This document shows, in pieces, positions 34,891 through 47,381 of a stretch of DNA of 64,000 nucleotides. The stretch comes from Acanthosepion pharaonis (taxonomy: Eukaryota > Mollusca > Cephalopoda > Sepiida > Sepiidae). The notes under the pieces are model-generated. The model was not told the DNA's origin. It saw only the letters and a list, made by a program, of their open reading frames with translations, and did not search any database. The position numbers and the translations under genes were made by a program. The DNA lies in assembly GCA_903632075.3 (NCBI GenBank), contig CAHIKZ030000250.1:560001-624000 (forward strand), in the 5' to 3' direction. Numbering within the stretch: position 1 is the first letter of the stretch; the number at the start of each line of letters is the position of its first letter.

Positions 34891-35982
34891 ACATAGATAT
34901 AATATTATACATCTGTTTGAGGGTGGTTAGAGGAATGATGTCTCTACACATTTATTTTAAAATATATTTTATTTCACCTATCGGCCTACATAAAAGAAAA
35001 TTAGATAGATAGATAGATAGATAGATAGATTATTCATTTAATAATTTTAAGACAGTTCAGCAGTTAAAACACGTTCTATAAATTATTCAATTATCCAGGC
35101 GAATGACTTAAAAACCAAAACGCTGCAAATTTTAGATGAAGTTAGTTCTCTTTCTTAGAAAAAAAGACTAACAGTACACTCTCTACAGATAATCGATCTT
35201 AAATATTCAGAGCTTTTCTACTGTTCCTTTGTTTAAGACATTTATGGTGTCGAGCTAGCAAGCAAAACAAAATATCGAAAATATTGTTACTGTTTTTCTT
35301 TTCTTTCATGATCCCTCCATTTACTTTCCTATCATGATCTTTATTTCTTTCTTTTTGGCTCTTGCTTTTCTTTATTCAAAAATAATTCAGACGCGGTTGT
35401 TGCCAGTATCATCTCAAGGATTAGCTTCAACTTATAAGTGTGTAGATAATTTGCGATCTAATATCGATTTATTGAATTTATATCTCTGGTTGATGAAATA
35501 ATATACGCCAACTATATTCTGTAGGGAGAAATTCAAGCTTTCGAAAAATTATCAGCTCCAATTGGCTAATATATGCTTTGTAACAACGTCTACCCAATCA
35601 TTTACCTGAAAGGAATTATTAAATCTAAAAGTTATTCTCTGAGAACATTTTATACTTTATCTGTGGAAATCAGTCATAATATTTTATAAATATATTTTTT
35701 AATAAAAATGGTGATTTATTTTCATTCTAATTTAATTTTTGAGTCCATCTAGATTATTTGTAAAGAATAATTATGAAATTATTAATAAAACAATATTCTT
35801 AATTTATTTTCATGCGAAGTTAATTCATTATTTCATAAAACAATTACGCACAAAACTGATAATAAATTCAGATCAAAAAAATACATAGCTTCAGTAAGTC
35901 TATATAGAAAACAAAAGTTTCAACTGAAAACTCGTTTAAATTGTGAGAAATTGTCCTATTTGAAATTTGATAGTGAATAAGT
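34891..35982. other. AT-rich stretch, nothing recognised
   Basis: Contains a short (TAGA)n run at 35002-35030. No gene. Confidence 0.5.
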
Positions 35983-37454
<1,472 letters not shown>

Positions 37455-37605
37455 TCCCATAGCTTTGGAAAGGTATGAATTCATAACTTTCCCAATGGTA
37501 TTAGTGCGTAAGTGAATGTCATGGATTCGACTGAAATTCGAACTCGGCTCGCCGATTCCTCAATCCGCGCCGCTATCCATTATTCCACCGTGCCTCCTAT
37601 TTCTG
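37455..37605 (-). mobile_element. tRNA-derived SINE copy (no 5S head)
   Basis: On the minus strand the tRNA-like unit starts near 37599 (GGAGGCACGGTGGAATAATGG), giving an A-box-like TGGAATAATGG and a B-box-like GAGTTCGAATTTC. It then runs into the tail TTCACTTACGC, ATACC and GAAAGTTAT. The unit GAGCCGAGTTC and the tail are shared with the chimeric SINE at 17782-17955. The sequence before the head is ordinary AT-rich DNA, not 5S-like. The 68-codon plus-strand frame here is a shadow. Confidence 0.7.
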
Positions 37606-37896
37606 TAGTAATATGCATATGTATTCGGTCATATAACTTTTCCTTTTTCGCCTTTAATTTTAACATATTTACATTTTGTGAGTGGTATTCATTCATACAA
37701 GTTCTCAACTATCTTTAAATTATCAGAATATTTCTAAGAAATATCTTTTAGTTCAAGAAAACGAGGATGATTAAAAAAGTACATTTTATTTTTATGAAAA
37801 AATTTTTTTAATGACAATGTCGTTTTAGCGACGGCTATGCAGTGGTGTAGCTTTGTTTTTGTAATGTTGTATTACAATGCACATTGACCCTTAGTT

Positions 37897-37899
<3 letters not shown>

Positions 37900-37969
<70 letters not shown>
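37900..37969. repeat. (TA)n microsatellite
   Basis: About 35 TA units. Confidence 0.98.
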
Positions 37970-37972
<3 letters not shown>

Positions 37973-38054
37973 AACGACGAAATTATTCGTACACCCATCA
38001 GTTTTTAATATTTTTATCCATTTCTCAGAATCTAAAGCCCGTATTTTTTTTCCA

Positions 38055-38340
38055 TGTTTCTCTTAACGTGGCATTTATAGCTCCTCACTGATAAATTATG
38101 AAATAAAAGTACAATTGTTTTTTTTGTTTTTTTTTTCTAAATCGGGAAAACTTTAAAAACTTTTTACGAAAGATAAATTGTTTTTGTTTATATACCCTCT
38201 GTTTTATTTAAAAACAAAAACAAAAAACACATTGTACTTTTCATTCATAATTTATCAATTTTTTAAAATATTTATTCCAATTCTAACAAGTGAAGATTCA
38301 TAAATCAAATACCACGTTAACAGAAACACGGTTTGTTTTT
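38055..38340. repeat. Imperfect inverted repeat (~90-bp arms)
   Basis: The left arm (about 38055-38145) and right arm (about 38215-38335) share TGTTTCTxTTAACGTGG, GATAAATTATGA and AAAGTACAATxGTTTTTT in mirrored order. The right arm has an insertion of about 40 bp. It resembles a small fold-back element. Confidence 0.65.
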
Positions 38341-38417
38341 CTTTTAACAATGTAAAAAAATACAATGTCTTTTAAAATTATTTTGTTATTATTATTAAGT
38401 TATTATGAGCAAAGTAG

Positions 38418-38509
38418 TAGACTAAGAATTAAAAGTTCGATAAAATTAATTTCACTTTTAAAAACTGAAATAAATGTTATCATACTTTTAATTAATTCTT
38501 AGTCTATTT
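38418..38509. repeat. Inverted repeat, small hairpin
   Basis: AGACTAAGAATTAAAAG and CTTTTAATTAATTCTTAGTCT form the ends around about 55 nt. Confidence 0.75.
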
Positions 38510-39399
38510 TGATTAATAAAACTTCCAACTATCTAAACAAAAAAATAAAACATTGCATTTTTTGACTACCGGGAAATCTTGTAAATTGAAAAAAGGTCCA
38601 TTTTTGGATTTTAAATAAAGTTTCTGCACTTAAGAAAATATAATAATTTTCAATTTTCTTTTAAATTTCCGTTTGATATTTCCGGAAAAAATTGGAATGC
38701 ATGTGATATCCTTAAAGCATTGGTATTATTTCAATTTATTTATCTATTTTATAATTTATGAAAAGTAACGATTTTATATCGGTATTAAAGCTAGTACTAT
38801 GATAAGATAAAAAAAACAATTGGTTCACCTATTTATTTTATTTATTTTTTTTCACTAACAGTTCACAGACATGAAAAGTCAAAATCAAAGAACTGACGCC
38901 AAAGTCTGGACTTCTCACATAGGTGTGGAAAAAACTGTGGATTCACTAAAAAATTCACTTAATCCAACCTCACATCAAGCCCTTTAAAAATGTTCAAATT
39001 TCTTTCACAGCGCGTTTTGGAGAAAAACTTTTGTTGCTGGCTGGCTGACTTTGAGTCAGCCATATCAAAGACAAATTGACTTCATTTGAACCCTATCTTC
39101 TTCCTTATCGATGCCCTTTTTTTTTAAAAAAAATATTGAACTTATGCTATTGTTTTTTTCTTTTCTGAAAACTACCCACGGAGCAAAAGTGCCGCCCGGG
39201 GCGGACCGCCCCCTAGCTACGCCATTGAGGCATCTTCGAAATGTGAGTATGTAATTAAGAAGTATTTTTAAATGCCATTTAGAACGGCACACCACATATT
39301 CCTTCTTTTGTCACAAGTTATTGGAAAAAATATTGGATTGGTTTCTCGTGCCTTTTACACGGTTGAATTCACAGTGTGCCACTTCTTAGAATTGTTGTC

Positions 39400-39510
39400 A
39401 CCTAAAGCTAGATAGCCCAGTCTACCCTTAACAGGAGAGAGGAAACCGACTCGGCCGGAATTTGAACTCGGCTCGCCTATTCCATTTCCCCACCAACAAC
39501 TATTATGCTA
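39400..39510 (-). mobile_element. tRNA-derived SINE fragment
   Basis: The minus strand reads a GAGCCGAGTTCAAATTCC B-box region shared with the SINEs at 17782 and 37455, followed by a different tail (GGCCGAGTCGG, then TGTTAAGGGTAGACTGGGC). The head is truncated or diverged. Similar tRNA portion, different body. Confidence 0.55.
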
Positions 39511-40398
39511 ATATCTATGTCATTTGGTATGCTAGCTGCACAATAAGAATTATATTCTTTCATAATTAGGCACAGCATTGAATATACATTTACACTTAAT
39601 GACACATTCGATTCGATCGAGTGTACAAACTATACCTATTTTACTGAAATCATAAAACATTAAAACATAGAACACATCTCTAATTATTTGTTGTTCATAA
39701 ATAGGAATATTTTAAGTTAAGACAATAACCTTGATAAAAAAAAAAACATGTCAAATGCTAAATTCATTTTGAGATAAATTAACGAAATCTAGTTATCACA
39801 CAGAGAGAGAGAGAGAGAGAGAGAGAAGCATAAAGGAAATAATGTTAGTGCTGATAAGTGCGTTGCCTTTACAGTTTTAGTTTTGTTTTTCAAACATCAT
39901 AAGATGTTGAAAAGAACGAGCGTTTTGAATGTAAAATTGTTTTTGATTCGTTCATTTAAAAATTAACGCAAAAGTTTAAAATTAAGGCAGCAATTTTATG
40001 AAACGCTTTTTTTGAAAAGCACTGACGCCATAATTTCTAAACGCTACTAGTTGTGACGTCAAGTTCCGACGTCAATTAAATATCAGGCGTATTTCACCAC
40101 ACGAGATTGAACAAACAGTCCCCTGCTCAATTCATCAATGAAACGGTTCGAAACTGACAGAAAAATACATAAGTTGCTAGGCAAAGTAAAGGGAGAACAA
40201 AAATGTCTATTGACAGCGAAGAAAGGACAAAAGTCTTCCCAGTTACAACACAGAAACATTTTTTCTTCGTTCTTTTTACTTATTTCATTTCAAAATGAGA
40301 CTGAAAATAATTTTATAAAACAGTCTGAAGTTAACATAGTACATATTTTATTTTGTGTTTCAACGGGAAAAATTACCACACACCATATAGTTTAAATT
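39511..40398. other. AT-rich stretch, nothing recognised
   Basis: Contains a (GA)n run at 39800-39826. The 85-codon frame at 40138-40395 shows no domain. Confidence 0.5.
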
Positions 40399-40400
40399 TT

Positions 40401-40464
<64 letters not shown>

Positions 40465-40468
40465 TTTA

Positions 40469-40571
40469 GGTAAAAATGGCAGCGGAAAAAATGGCAAAAG
40501 TGGATAAATAGGTAAAAATGGCAACGGTAAAAATGGCAAAAGTGGATAAATAAGAAAAAAATGGCAAAAGG
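40469..40571 (+). repeat. Minisatellite, ~42-bp higher-order unit (left arm)
   Basis: Two copies of a 42-bp pair (short unit GGTAAAAATGGCARC plus long unit ending GTGGATAAATA) followed by a degraded third. Confidence 0.85.
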
Positions 40572-40580
40572 AAAAAAATA

Positions 40581-41108
40581 TAGATGAATATCTCACAATG
40601 AGTTTATTAAAATCTTGGATACAATACATAATGGAAAAACATGAGAAGTTTGTCAAATTAAAAAGAATATTCAGCTAAAGCTCCCCCCCGCCTCCCATGA
40701 TATTTTATGTTTTAGGCGATTACGTCTAAACACACTGAAAAACTTGGGAAAAAACAATTATATGTCCACTTGATGTAACCGAAAAAAAAAACAACAAAAA
40801 ACCCCAATGAAACATTAATTATTTCAGAGGTTATCAGACAAAGACAGGGTCAGACTGGTGCGTTTTCAATCTTTTAATACTCAAGTGTGAAGTCTCTGAG
40901 AGACAAATAGGTGTGAACAGAAATTCAAAAGGTTTGCTGAGGGAATAGGCTAAGTGAACTCTAGAATATTTACTTCGTTTACCATAATTTACCAATAAAA
41001 TAATTAAATTAGACTCTGTGAGTCAATACGAAATCTGTAAATGAGATTCCTAACCTTCGCCTCTGCGATTTTTCCGATTCCCCGATTCCGATTAATCGTC
41101 CCAACACT
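40581..41108. other. Interior of the fold-back structure
   Basis: Mixed AT-rich DNA with a C-run near 40682-40690. No gene recognised. Confidence 0.4.
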
Positions 41109-41369
<261 letters not shown>

Positions 41370-41454
41370 TCCTAATGTCAGCTATCAATTATAAAATTAA
41401 TTATAGTCATCAAATTCACTTAAACACGCTACGATTTGTGCTTTTACTGCAATT

Positions 41455-41695
41455 AGGAGTAGGAACCTAGCGCCCCCAATAAAACTTCTAAAAATCAACT
41501 TTTTTAAAAAAATTTTTTAATATTAGGAGCGGGAACTTAGCCCCTATTTAAAACAAGAGGAGAAGGAGCCTAGGTACCCCCCACCACCACTAGAGTAAAT
41601 ATCTATTTAAAAATATTTATTTTAAAATAAATGAGTGGGGGACTTAGCCCTATTTTAAACTAGAGGGATGGGAGCTTAGACCCATCCTTCTCGAA
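41455..41695 (+). repeat. Degenerate repeats of a GGAGxGGGAxCTTAGCCC motif
   Basis: Copies at about 41455, 41526, 41560, 41633 and 41668 carry GGAG...AxCTTAGCCC-like words, with a TATTTAAAACxAGAGG spacer in at least two of them. Confidence 0.6.
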
Positions 41696-41719
41696 CGGTC
41701 ATAATTTTCTGTTGTCGAA

Positions 41720-41790
41720 TTGCCATTTTTTCCCATTTTATCCACTTTTGCCATTTTTACCCTGCCATTTTTACCGCTGCCATTTTTACC
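41720..41790 (-). repeat. Minisatellite, inverted copy (right arm)
   Basis: Reverse complement of the 40469-40571 units: three GGTAAAAATGGCA units, then a GTGGATAAA unit, then a GGGAAAAAATGGCAA unit. Confidence 0.85.
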
Positions 41791-41842
41791 GAGCACCATA
41801 TATATATATATGAGGAAAGAATGTTTACTATCGGGTAGAAAG

Positions 41843-42160
41843 TGTTTAAAGATGGACAAAGGTGGACATAGAAATTAACACTGCATGGTGACTTCTTAAA
41901 TGATAATCAAACTTATGTTTTACTACAGTACACTTTGTGTACTCCATATGTAGAACAGTGGGGATTTTTAGCATGTAAGAGAAGAGATAATCTGTTTTGA
42001 GGTTTTTCAGATTTTTGTTTCGGGTTTTTTAGACATTGCATTTGTTTTTTATTATTTTATCTATTTCTTTGCTTTTATTTATTTTAATTCATTTACTTAC
42101 TTTTTGTTTACATTCTTCAGTTATAAAGTTTGGTATTTAAAATAAAGTCTATTAGTTTTA
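41843..42160 (+). repeat. Dispersed repeat R1, copy 2
   Basis: Shares ordered blocks with 3038-3620 (CATGGTGACT, AAGAGAAGA, TTTGGTATTT). Diverged. Confidence 0.4.
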
Positions 42161-42759
42161 GGATGCTAACTTGTTACTTATTTACATTATTTACAGTCGG
42201 CCGAATGTCCTCATCTTTAACACAGCGTTTAGGCTATTATGCCTTCCGGTCTTCTTCAGGAGTCTATCGATGTGGTTTAAAGGAGGGTTGGTCATTGTAG
42301 TATCTCATAGAAGTCCTCCAAGTGACTTCGTTTTTGTTTGTTTAGCCTCCTATCTCCCTAACCCAACCAGCTCCGGCGCATTTGGTTCCTGAAATGGAGA
42401 CGTATTTTTAGAGTCTGCTACACTTTTCATTAAATGACAATTGATTTAAGGTTAGCAAGATTTAACATAAAATTCCAATTGTAAGTACTAAGAATCGCTT
42501 TTTCCATGATGTTGTATGGATCCTTTTTTTTTTCTCAGACCTATTACGTTAATTGTAAATCTGGCTTACTTCGGGTATTGGTAGCCAGTGTGAGTAAAAT
42601 AATTGCTCCATAATCGCATATTGATTTAATAGTGGGCAATGGAACTTATACTAGATTAACATTTAAAAAAAAAACTAATCATTTTATTCTATTCCTTCAC
42701 CTAACTAACTCTGTATGTAAAAGGTTTTTGACCAAACAGATCTGGGACCGGGAAACTCA
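42161..42759. other. Mixed stretch, possible SINE-core word
   Basis: On the minus strand at about 42265-42195, CCTGAAGAAGACCGGAAG followed by CCTAAACGCTGTG resembles core words found in some SINE/LINE 3' ends. Nothing else was recognised. Confidence 0.25.
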
Positions 42760-43250
42760 TACATACGGTAAGTATTCCACAGTCGAAACCGATTACTCCC
42801 CTCCAAGTTCTTCCGAGTTAGGCGGCTTGTTAGCGAGCCAGTAGCACGAAAGACAAGACCTAACAAAGGGCGGAAGAATTCTCAGAGTCAACGGCCAGCT
42901 AACTAGAGGTGGTGTCTACATAAACCGTCGTGGAGAAGGCCACGGGAAACCACTCCACTATTAATCCCAAGATATGTCATCACTAACAACATACACAATA
43001 CGAAACCTAACGACGTGAAGGGGGTTAAGGTTATGGAAACTAACTCCTCGCCCGTTAATGACAGACATGTGCAGCTAGTTAGATAATGTGAAAAAAGAGA
43101 TGAACAGGCTAAAAATCAACATCTTAGGTGTATGTGAAACCAGATGGCCAAACGGCAGAGATTTTGTCAGCAACAAGCACAAGATTATTTATGCAGGCGG
43201 AGAGAAAGACGATAAAGGAGTAGGATTGATACTAGATAAAAATACAGATA
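42760..43250 (+). pseudogene. RTE-like LINE copy 4: 5' end and endonuclease start
   Basis: The untranslated-like leader at about 42780-43085 (GAGAAGGCCACGGGAAACC and following) precedes a frame from 43088 with KKEMNRLKINILGVCETRW, then a KHKIIYAGGEKDDKGVGLILD block. The Glu in CETRW is the conserved endonuclease catalytic residue. The same block occurs at about 5530-5660 in copy 1, where the residue after LGV is a stop. Similarity ends by about 43250. This 5' fragment is better preserved than copy 1. Confidence 0.8.
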
Positions 43251-43639
43251 TCTTTCCTCATCCTTTCTCGGACCAATTTTAATTGTTTTATTACCTTTCT
43301 CGCAGAAGAACTTTCTCACTGCCAGTTCAAGGAAGACATATGTATCACTAACACAAAAAAAGAGAATGTTTAACATCGAGAATGTTTAACATCGAAAAAC
43401 ATAAGAAAAATTAATTCCTTTTAATGATATGTGGAAACATCCACTCTTTACATGATTCTCGTGACCAGAAATACATATAGCAAAATTATGGAAGATAAAG
43501 CATAATATATATATATTTTTTTAATCCTCATTACAACCAAAAACGTTTGCAGTTTCTCTTTAATATATACACTTTTCTCTCGTTGGAACAACTATAATCT
43601 CTCCCCTATATATATAATGAAATGGACAAAGTCCGACAA
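43251..43639. other. AT-rich stretch, nothing recognised
   Basis: No gene. A short TA run lies at 43505-43515. Confidence 0.4.
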
Positions 43640-44100
43640 TTATTTTAAGACATTTTTATGTTTATACATTCTTTTTATAAATACAAATATTTAAGTAAAT
43701 GCTCTGATTATAATAAACAATATTAAACAACATTTACCGGCCTGAATGTCCGAGAAATTTTCACCGAAAATATTCGTCCTCCGACAGGATTCGAACCTGC
43801 ATCCTATACGCAACCGTCATTTAGCTTGACGGTCTTTAACCGATTTGGCCACAGAGAAGCGTTTGGTTAGCAAGCTCGAATTTCATGGAAGATTGAAGTT
43901 CAAATACAATTAATTCGACCTTGACAACCGAACGCTTATCTGTGGCCAAATCGGTCGGAGGACGAGTATTTTCGGTGAAAATTTCTCGGACTGAATGTCC
44001 GAGAAATATTCAGGCCGGTAAATGTTGTTTGATACTGTTTGTTGTAATCAGACAATTTACTTAAATATTTGTATGTATAAAAATATCTTAATATGTTATA
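43640..44100. mobile_element. Head-to-head inverted pair of tRNA-Ser-like SINEs
   Basis: The left copy is on the minus strand: its tRNA-like head is at about 43861-43780, with a 7-bp acceptor stem that pairs throughout allowing two G-U, a variable-arm-like insert and a strong T-arm (GGTTCGAATCC). Its tail runs left to about 43640. The right copy is on the plus strand from about 43932, but the middle of its tRNA part is deleted (GCCAAATCGG joined to TCGGAGGACG). Both share the tail words GTATTTTCGGTGAAAATTTC and GGCCGGTAAATGTTGTTTGA. About 70 nt separate the heads. The right copy has an extra 16-bp micro-palindrome at 43995. Confidence 0.8.
43780..43861 (-). tRNA. tRNA-Ser-like head of SINE (not an independent gene)
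   Basis: Cloverleaf elements are present: a seven-pair acceptor stem, a T-arm with GCAGG/CCTGT, a type II variable arm, and an anticodon stem CCGTCA/TGACGG. The anticodon loop context is abnormal and a D-stem pair is lost. Its tail matches the neighbouring SINE copy, so I read it as a SINE head rather than a functional tRNA gene. Confidence 0.4.
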
Positions 44101-44121
44101 TTTTTTATTTATTTATTTTTT

Positions 44122-44127
<6 letters not shown>

Positions 44128-44181
<54 letters not shown>
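44128..44181. repeat. (TA)n microsatellite
   Basis: About 26 TA units following a T-rich run. Confidence 0.97.
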
Positions 44182-44183
<2 letters not shown>

Positions 44184-46405
44184 TAAATGACTGACATTAC
44201 TTGTTTGTATTCATTTATGAATAATTGCACCTCTTCATCTATCCTGTAAGTTCATAAATATTTCTAGCCTCAATGATAACCGGTTCAAATGCTAAGTTAG
44301 ATTTATTATAAAGCAAATACAAATTTCTTTCATTTTCGGAAAAAAAAACTTCTTTATTCAGGTCTACACATATTAACAATACACTTAAGAACAGATGTAG
44401 TGTTTTATCCCAAATTGATTTTGTGCTAAGTATTTCCATCACATAAACATTAGTGTCAAATTTATTTACGCTTAATCAAAGGTTTTATGCTTACATTTAG
44501 GAAAAAACAGAGTAAAACCAATTATCTGCGTTTCCGTTTTGAATTTGCGTTTAGGACAATATCGGTATGACAGTACAGAAAAAAGCTAATTCTGCCTAAT
44601 ATAACATTTTTTTCTTTCTCTTTGTACTAAAACGTATAAAACTTAATAATTTTTGTTTTACTTGAAATTAAAAAACTGTTTATTCAAGTCAATTTTGTTG
44701 CACCGCTTTTATAAGATAAAATTATACTGTTATTGAATGTTACATAATTTTACATAGTAGCGGTCGTTTTAACGTTATTTGTAACTGATAAAGGTAGACG
44801 AGTATTGAATCGGACACAAATATAAAAGAAGTCGTCAAAGAAGTGACAGTAATTATTTCGATTAACCATAATGCAACTAATATTTATACAAATATTTCTC
44901 TCTTTCTCCTTTTCACTCACCTTCTTTTTTTTCTAATTAAAGACCAATAATAAGCACGTACTTAAAAAAACACTTCAAGCTCGTCACTACACGTATTTGA
45001 AATGTTTTCCTTATTCCGTTATTCTTTTTGTTTTTAGAAATCTAGTTGAATGCTTTGAGATAGAAAACATTCAACCACATTTCTAATACAAAAACCAACT
45101 AGTTTACATCAAGCGAACTATTCAAAAATATATAGGAACGCAATTTTGCATTTTAAACTTTGACTAATTTAATGTCATGAGATACTATTTTATGATTACT
45201 TTTTTTTACAAGTATCAACTCTGCTAGCTTTTCTGTATCTAAGCATATATTGTAACATTTTAATGACTCATGAAACCCACAAAATCTTTTCAAAATGATG
45301 AAAATCCATATTACCTCTTAACACTAAGCTAATTCATTGACCATTGCCTATTTGCCTTCCTGCATGACCTTATTACTCTTATTTACACAGTTTGCCTGTC
45401 TGTTTATTGTATTTGGATTTCAGAGTGAGGACAGTTAATGGGGTATCCATATACGGCCCTTCTTTATTCACTAGAAGTAATGAATGTATTTGTTGACAGT
45501 GCCCTTCATATTCTAGTTTTTGTCATATTTTCTGTCATTTTCCTGTTTCTTTCTCCCACTCTTTCTTTTTTATTTCCATCTCCTTCCCTCCTATTCTTTA
45601 GCAAAGCTGAGAAGAAATTTCAGTGTGTGTGTGTGTGCGTGTATGTGTGTGTACATGTGTGAACGTGTACGTTTGTCTGTATGTGTTTATATTTGAACGG
45701 AAAAAGTAAAGAGCCCGTAGTGATATCTATCTGTGTCTGTTATTAGAACATCATTTTGTGATGCACACAACGACAATCACCTTTCAGAGCAAACATTCTG
45801 GAAGTTATTATAAGCAAAATGCACTCCGTTCATAAATTATAAGAAAGCACTGCCAAAATAGATTATTTATTCTTGAATTAAGTGTGTCCTGCTCAGAATA
45901 TTATACTACGCATGCAAGTGTATTGCAGATAAAATTCTGAAGTGTTTTATTCCAGGATTAATAGTCAAATGAGCTCTATTTTCTAATTAAAGTGAATGTA
46001 TTTGATGACATCAAAAATGCAGGGGAATATTAGATGCACTCATATAACAGCAAGACATATTATGGAAAAAGTTTTTGATGTATTTAAGTATATAATTTAT
46101 AGAGTAAGCTATTAGGTACATTAAAAATACAAAAGCATTATAACTATCGGAGAGAAAATTACTGCATACGAAGAATGCAGTGAAAATGTAGCTGAACATA
46201 AACAAGTGAACATTTTACATACTTTTGCCACTTCATATAACAGATATGTTACTTTGCAGCTATAATTATGTGCTTCCGAAGTTAGCGTTTCATAATTTCA
46301 TCATTATTTCCTTTCAATAACGCTACTTTCTTTTATAGTTTTCAATTGGTTAATGACAGGTGTTTGTTGAAGCATATGATAGATCTATTGGTATCAATTA
46401 ACATT
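44182..46405. other. AT-rich stretch, nothing recognised
   Basis: Includes a (TG)n run at 45622-45660. Frames at 44239-44442 (-), 45438-45662 (+) and 46011-46205 (-) show no domains. Confidence 0.5.
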
Positions 46406-46960
46406 GGTACCTTCATGAGATCGCTAAATAGCATGATGAAAAAGACGCCAAACTTGACGAAAACAAAATTTTATCGTCTAAATGTTCATGTTATTATTAA
46501 GAGGAAAGATCAAAGTAATTTGGGGGTATTTTTTTACATTTTTTAATCGTTCGTAGCACGTCCAAAATTTTCGTTAAAAATCTTGTTTTTTTTTTTTAGT
46601 CAGCTAAATTGACAGATAATCAGTCATGCCAACCATTTTTCCATTTTATAAAAAAATGAAAATCTCAGTGTGAAAATCTTTTAAAAATCAATTAGAATTT
46701 TTCAAAACTTTTTTAAATCAGTAATTATAATGTTTATTTAAAATATTTTGAAACAAGCATTACTTATTTTCTGTGCTGAAAAGATGTAGTTTGAAAATAA
46801 AACAAAGCACGTTATAACATTTCGCGTTACTTGACAGGTGACGAAAGACATTTTCATGACGTATTGATAGCTTACGTGAGGATAATTTATTCTACGGAAG
46901 GAGAGAAGTGAAATTTAACGAATGTTGTTATTAAGTAGAAACATATTATGACGAAGCACA
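46406..46960 (+). mobile_element. Long-TIR family, left end C with subterminal sequence
   Basis: Starts GGTACCTTCATGAGATCGC and follows element A through the inverted-end block (GCATGATGAAAA, a TTTTTTACATTTTTTAATC-like word, GTTAAAAATCTTG). It then enters a subterminal part that resembles element A at 30000-30260 (a GTATTGATAGCTTACGT-like word and an ACGGAAGGAGAGAAGTGA-like word). No right end is adjacent; the nearest end in the correct orientation is at 54057. Confidence 0.7.
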
Positions 46961-47306
46961 GAAATGAATTGTCAAAAGTTTAAGATTTATGAGCTGACAC
47001 GAGGATGAATTATAAGAGATGTAGAAAATCCATGAAAGTTGTTTGAAAAAAATGCATACGCAATAAGCTACCATCAAAATATCCCATTGCCAGCATCTTA
47101 GCCAGTAATTCTCATGTGTAAGCTAAACCGAAACCGTGCAGAGATTCACCCTGATCTTCAACATATAATCGGGACAAACAACTATTGCTTAAAATTTGAT
47201 AATCGTGCAGTATATGTCCACAAAATAATCCAATGTATTACTGACTTCATTTCACAAAAATAAATAGTTTGCAGATTTTTATTTATATAGATCTAACCCA
47301 TATAAA
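46961..47306. other. Stretch with nothing recognised
   Basis: No gene or RNA gene seen. Confidence 0.5.
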
Positions 47307-47381
47307 GTTTACGGCCATATCACGTTGAAATGCCAGTTCCCGTCAGATCATCGAAGTTAAGCAATTTCGAACCGTCATTCA
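47307..47381 (+). pseudogene. 5S rRNA-derived fragment (5' ~75 nt)
   Basis: GTTTACGGCCATATCACGTTG at the start, then CCAGTTCCCGTCAGATCA and GAAGTTAAGCAA, follow animal 5S rRNA from nt 1 to about 75 with small gaps. The 3' third is missing. It is therefore a pseudogene, or the head of a 5S-derived (SINE3-type) element with an unrecognised body. The intermediate element and C box, which are part of the 5S promoter, are absent or incomplete. Confidence 0.8.

Larger units (their letters stand above)
37843..39228. mobile_element. Possible hAT-like element bounded by CARTGGYGTAGCT
   Basis: CAGTGGTGTAGCT at about 37843 and the reverse complement of AGCTACGCCATTG at 39228 give a 13-bp inverted pair (CARTGGYGTAGCT). 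The right end continues into a GC-rich block (GCGGACCGCCCCCTAG) often seen at DNA-transposon ends. No matching target duplication and no transposase were found, and the interior holds a TA microsatellite and other inverted repeats. Weak. Confidence 0.25.

Noticed and set aside
43780..43861. Functional tRNA-Ser gene
   Set aside because: Abnormal anticodon loop, lost D-stem pair, and a tail shared with an adjacent inverted copy point to a SINE head.
45438..45662. 74-codon frame with hydrophobic Phe/Leu/Ser runs (signal-peptide-like)
   Set aside because: TC-rich DNA read through into a (TG)n run gives this composition by chance.
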